Origin: an uncultured Saprospiraceae bacterium
GTDB taxonomy: Bacteria > Bacteroidota > Bacteroidia > Chitinophagales > Saprospiraceae
Length of the DNA stretch: 5,048 bases
Direction: 5' to 3'
Assembly (NCBI GenBank): GCA_938033975.1
Contig: CALHKJ010000375.1
Span: forward strand, 1 to 5,048
Shown: positions 3,830 through 5,048 of the stretch, piece by piece
How positions within the stretch are numbered: position 1 is the first letter of the stretch
Layout of the letters: each line of letters begins with the position of its first letter
Program-made: the position numbers and the translations under genes
Notes under the pieces: model-generated
The model's database searches: none
Told to the model about the DNA's origin: nothing
What the model saw: the letters and a program-made list of their open reading frames with translations, nothing else

Positions 3830-5048
3830 ATGAGACGAACTTCTATATTGCTCCTCCTTTTGTTCTTATTCAAGCTTCCCATTTCTGCGCAAAACTTGAA
3901 CACGCTAAGCATTGAATCTCCAGTAAACATTGCGGGAGAATATCCCATCATTGGTGCAAATTTTGGTCAGCAAACTATTGACTCCATTGTAGGAAAAATT
4001 GTAATTGGAACTGATGCAATAAGTCCGGAGCTGGATGGTTGTACTGAACTCACCAATAATGTTGAGGGGAGTATCTGTATCCTGGATAGAGGTGCATGTG
4101 CATTTGACCAAAAAGTTTTGAATGCTCAAAATGCGGGGGCGATTGCAGTAATTATCTGTCAAAATACAGACGAAAAAACTTTCTTAATGTATGGGACAAA
4201 TTATTCTGAAGACATCAATATTTATGCTGGGATGATTTCTAAGCTTCACTGTGATAGCATAAAAATGGAAATCGAAAATCATGATATCAATATCAAATTA
4301 CATTTCGTTGTGCCGCCATGTGTAAATGCATTTGGGCCTGATGTTGTATGGGGAGAAAATGGAGAAGGTGAGTTTGATGGTGGACTTGGCGATTGGATTG
4401 CAGAAGATTCATTGGGAGGGGAAGATACATTCACCTATTCCGAATATGGTATAAATCAAGGAGTAGTAAGTCCAGGTGGATATTCAATTCAATCCTCAAC
4501 GGTGTGCAATGGAGTAGCCAGTATGGATTTTGATTTTTATACCACCAATGGAGACCCAGAAATATTAGAAAACCTAACATCACCTTTCCAAACTTATTCA
4601 GGCTACTTGACTTCTCCAAGCATCGACTTATCTGATGTTGAAAATCCTGTTGTGCATTTCCAACAACTTCAAGCAAGATTTGATGGCTATTATAGTTTTC
4701 AATATTCCATAGACAATGGATTGAATTGGTCAGAGGAAATAGACATAGATACTGAAAACTTCATCCTTCCTACAGCAACCTTTGTTGAGACTGAAGAAAA
4801 ATTTATCGAGATACCTGAAGCGGCTTTTCAATCTGAAGTAAAAATTAGATTCTCTTATCACCAGGTTGCTTTTTATGTTTGGATGCTAGACGATATCTAT
4901 ATTTCTGGAAATAGAGTGTCAAGTACAACAGAACAAAAAATTGGTAACACATTGAGCTTATCACCCAATCCCTCTAATGGTAATTTTTCAATCAAAATTG
5001 ACCACGAAATTAATTTTCCCATCGATCTCTTTTTTACTTCTTTGGCTA
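3830..5048 (+). CDS. PA-domain secreted protein with T9SS sorting domain, 3' end cut by window
   Basis: The ATG at 3830 opens 406 codons that run off the right edge. The signal peptide is clear (M-R-R-T-S then a Leu-rich core, likely cleavage after I-S-A at residue 20). Residues about 40-150 match a protease-associated (PA) domain: D-G-C-T-E-L (69-74), G-S-I-C-I-L-D-R-G-A-C-A-F (80-92), K-V-L-N-A-Q-N-A-G-A-I-A-V-I-I (95-109). From W174 to about 360 follows a beta-sandwich-type module (E-F-D-G-G-L-G-D-W at 181-189, Y-L-T-S-P-S-I-D-L-S at 259-268, Y-S-I-D-N-G-L-N-W-S at 292-301, W-M-L-D-D-I-Y-I at 351-358), a layout recurrent in Saprospiria-type secreted proteins. At 374 a T9SS sorting domain begins (L-S-L-S-P-N-P-S-N-G-N-F); its end is outside. 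No protease catalytic domain is visible, so PA may bind a ligand or partner. The gene is divergent from the other T9SS gene. Confidence 0.9.
   Translation, partial: MRRTSILLLLLFLFKLPISAQNLNTLSIESPVNIAGEYPIIGANFGQQTIDSIVGKIVIGTDAISPELDGCTELTNNVEGSICILDRGACAFDQKVLNAQNAGAIAVIICQNTDEKTFLMYGTNYSEDINIYAGMISKLHCDSIKMEIENHDINIKLHFVVPPCVNAFGPDVVWGENGEGEFDGGLGDWIAEDSLGGEDTFTYSEYGINQGVVSPGGYSIQSSTVCNGVASMDFDFYTTNGDPEILENLTSPFQTYSGYLTSPSIDLSDVENPVVHFQQLQARFDGYYSFQYSIDNGLNWSEEIDIDTENFILPTATFVETEEKFIEIPEAAFQSEVKIRFSYHQVAFYVWMLDDIYISGNRVSSTTEQKIGNTLSLSPNPSNGNFSIKIDHEINFPIDLFFTSLA

Noticed and set aside
3905..4162. Minus-strand open frame of 85 codons
   Set aside because: Antisense to the PA domain of the plus-strand gene; no independent support.
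4431..4676. Minus-strand open frame of 81 codons
   Set aside because: Antisense to the beta-sandwich module of the PA-domain gene; the plus-strand reading has family motifs throughout.

Overview
The window looks like chromosomal DNA of a Bacteroidota bacterium, probably close to the Saprospiria. It is A+T-rich, gene starts lie in A-rich leaders without strong Shine-Dalgarno sequences, and every complete product begins with a signal peptide or lipobox. Two proteins carry type IX secretion system (T9SS) C-terminal sorting domains. A third has the short 'VGIG...KLDVNG' plus coiled-coil layout common in this phylum. No rRNA, tRNA, CRISPR array, transposase or phage gene was seen.

Layout from left to right: a possible start of a minus-strand gene at the left edge (1-19); a minus-strand lipoprotein of unknown function (115-882); a divergent intergenic region with an inverted repeat and a candidate promoter (883-1238); a plus-strand secreted coiled-coil protein (1239-1802); a heptanucleotide repeat array (about 1833-1902); a minus-strand secreted protein of unknown function (1896 to about 2624); a second heptanucleotide array (about 2658-2752); a minus-strand T9SS cargo protein (2752-3654); a divergent region with a minus-strand terminator-like hairpin (3655-3829); and a plus-strand T9SS cargo protein with a protease-associated (PA) domain, cut by the right edge (3830-5048).

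All the complete genes encode envelope or secreted proteins, but nothing shows that they form one pathway. The two T9SS proteins (2752-3654 and 3830-5048) are divergently transcribed and would use the same secretion machinery, which is not in this window.

The most unusual part is 1833-2752. Two degenerate 7-bp repeat arrays in the same orientation (plus-strand consensus roughly CTCYCRR, about 60-70% G+C in their cores) flank one gene. On the minus strand each array starts at the TAG stop codon of a gene and both end in the same motif, GGAACCGAT. The flanked gene has an intact signal peptide and body but no ATG, GTG or TTG in frame at the proper start. It is therefore a start-loss, frameshift or non-canonical-start candidate.
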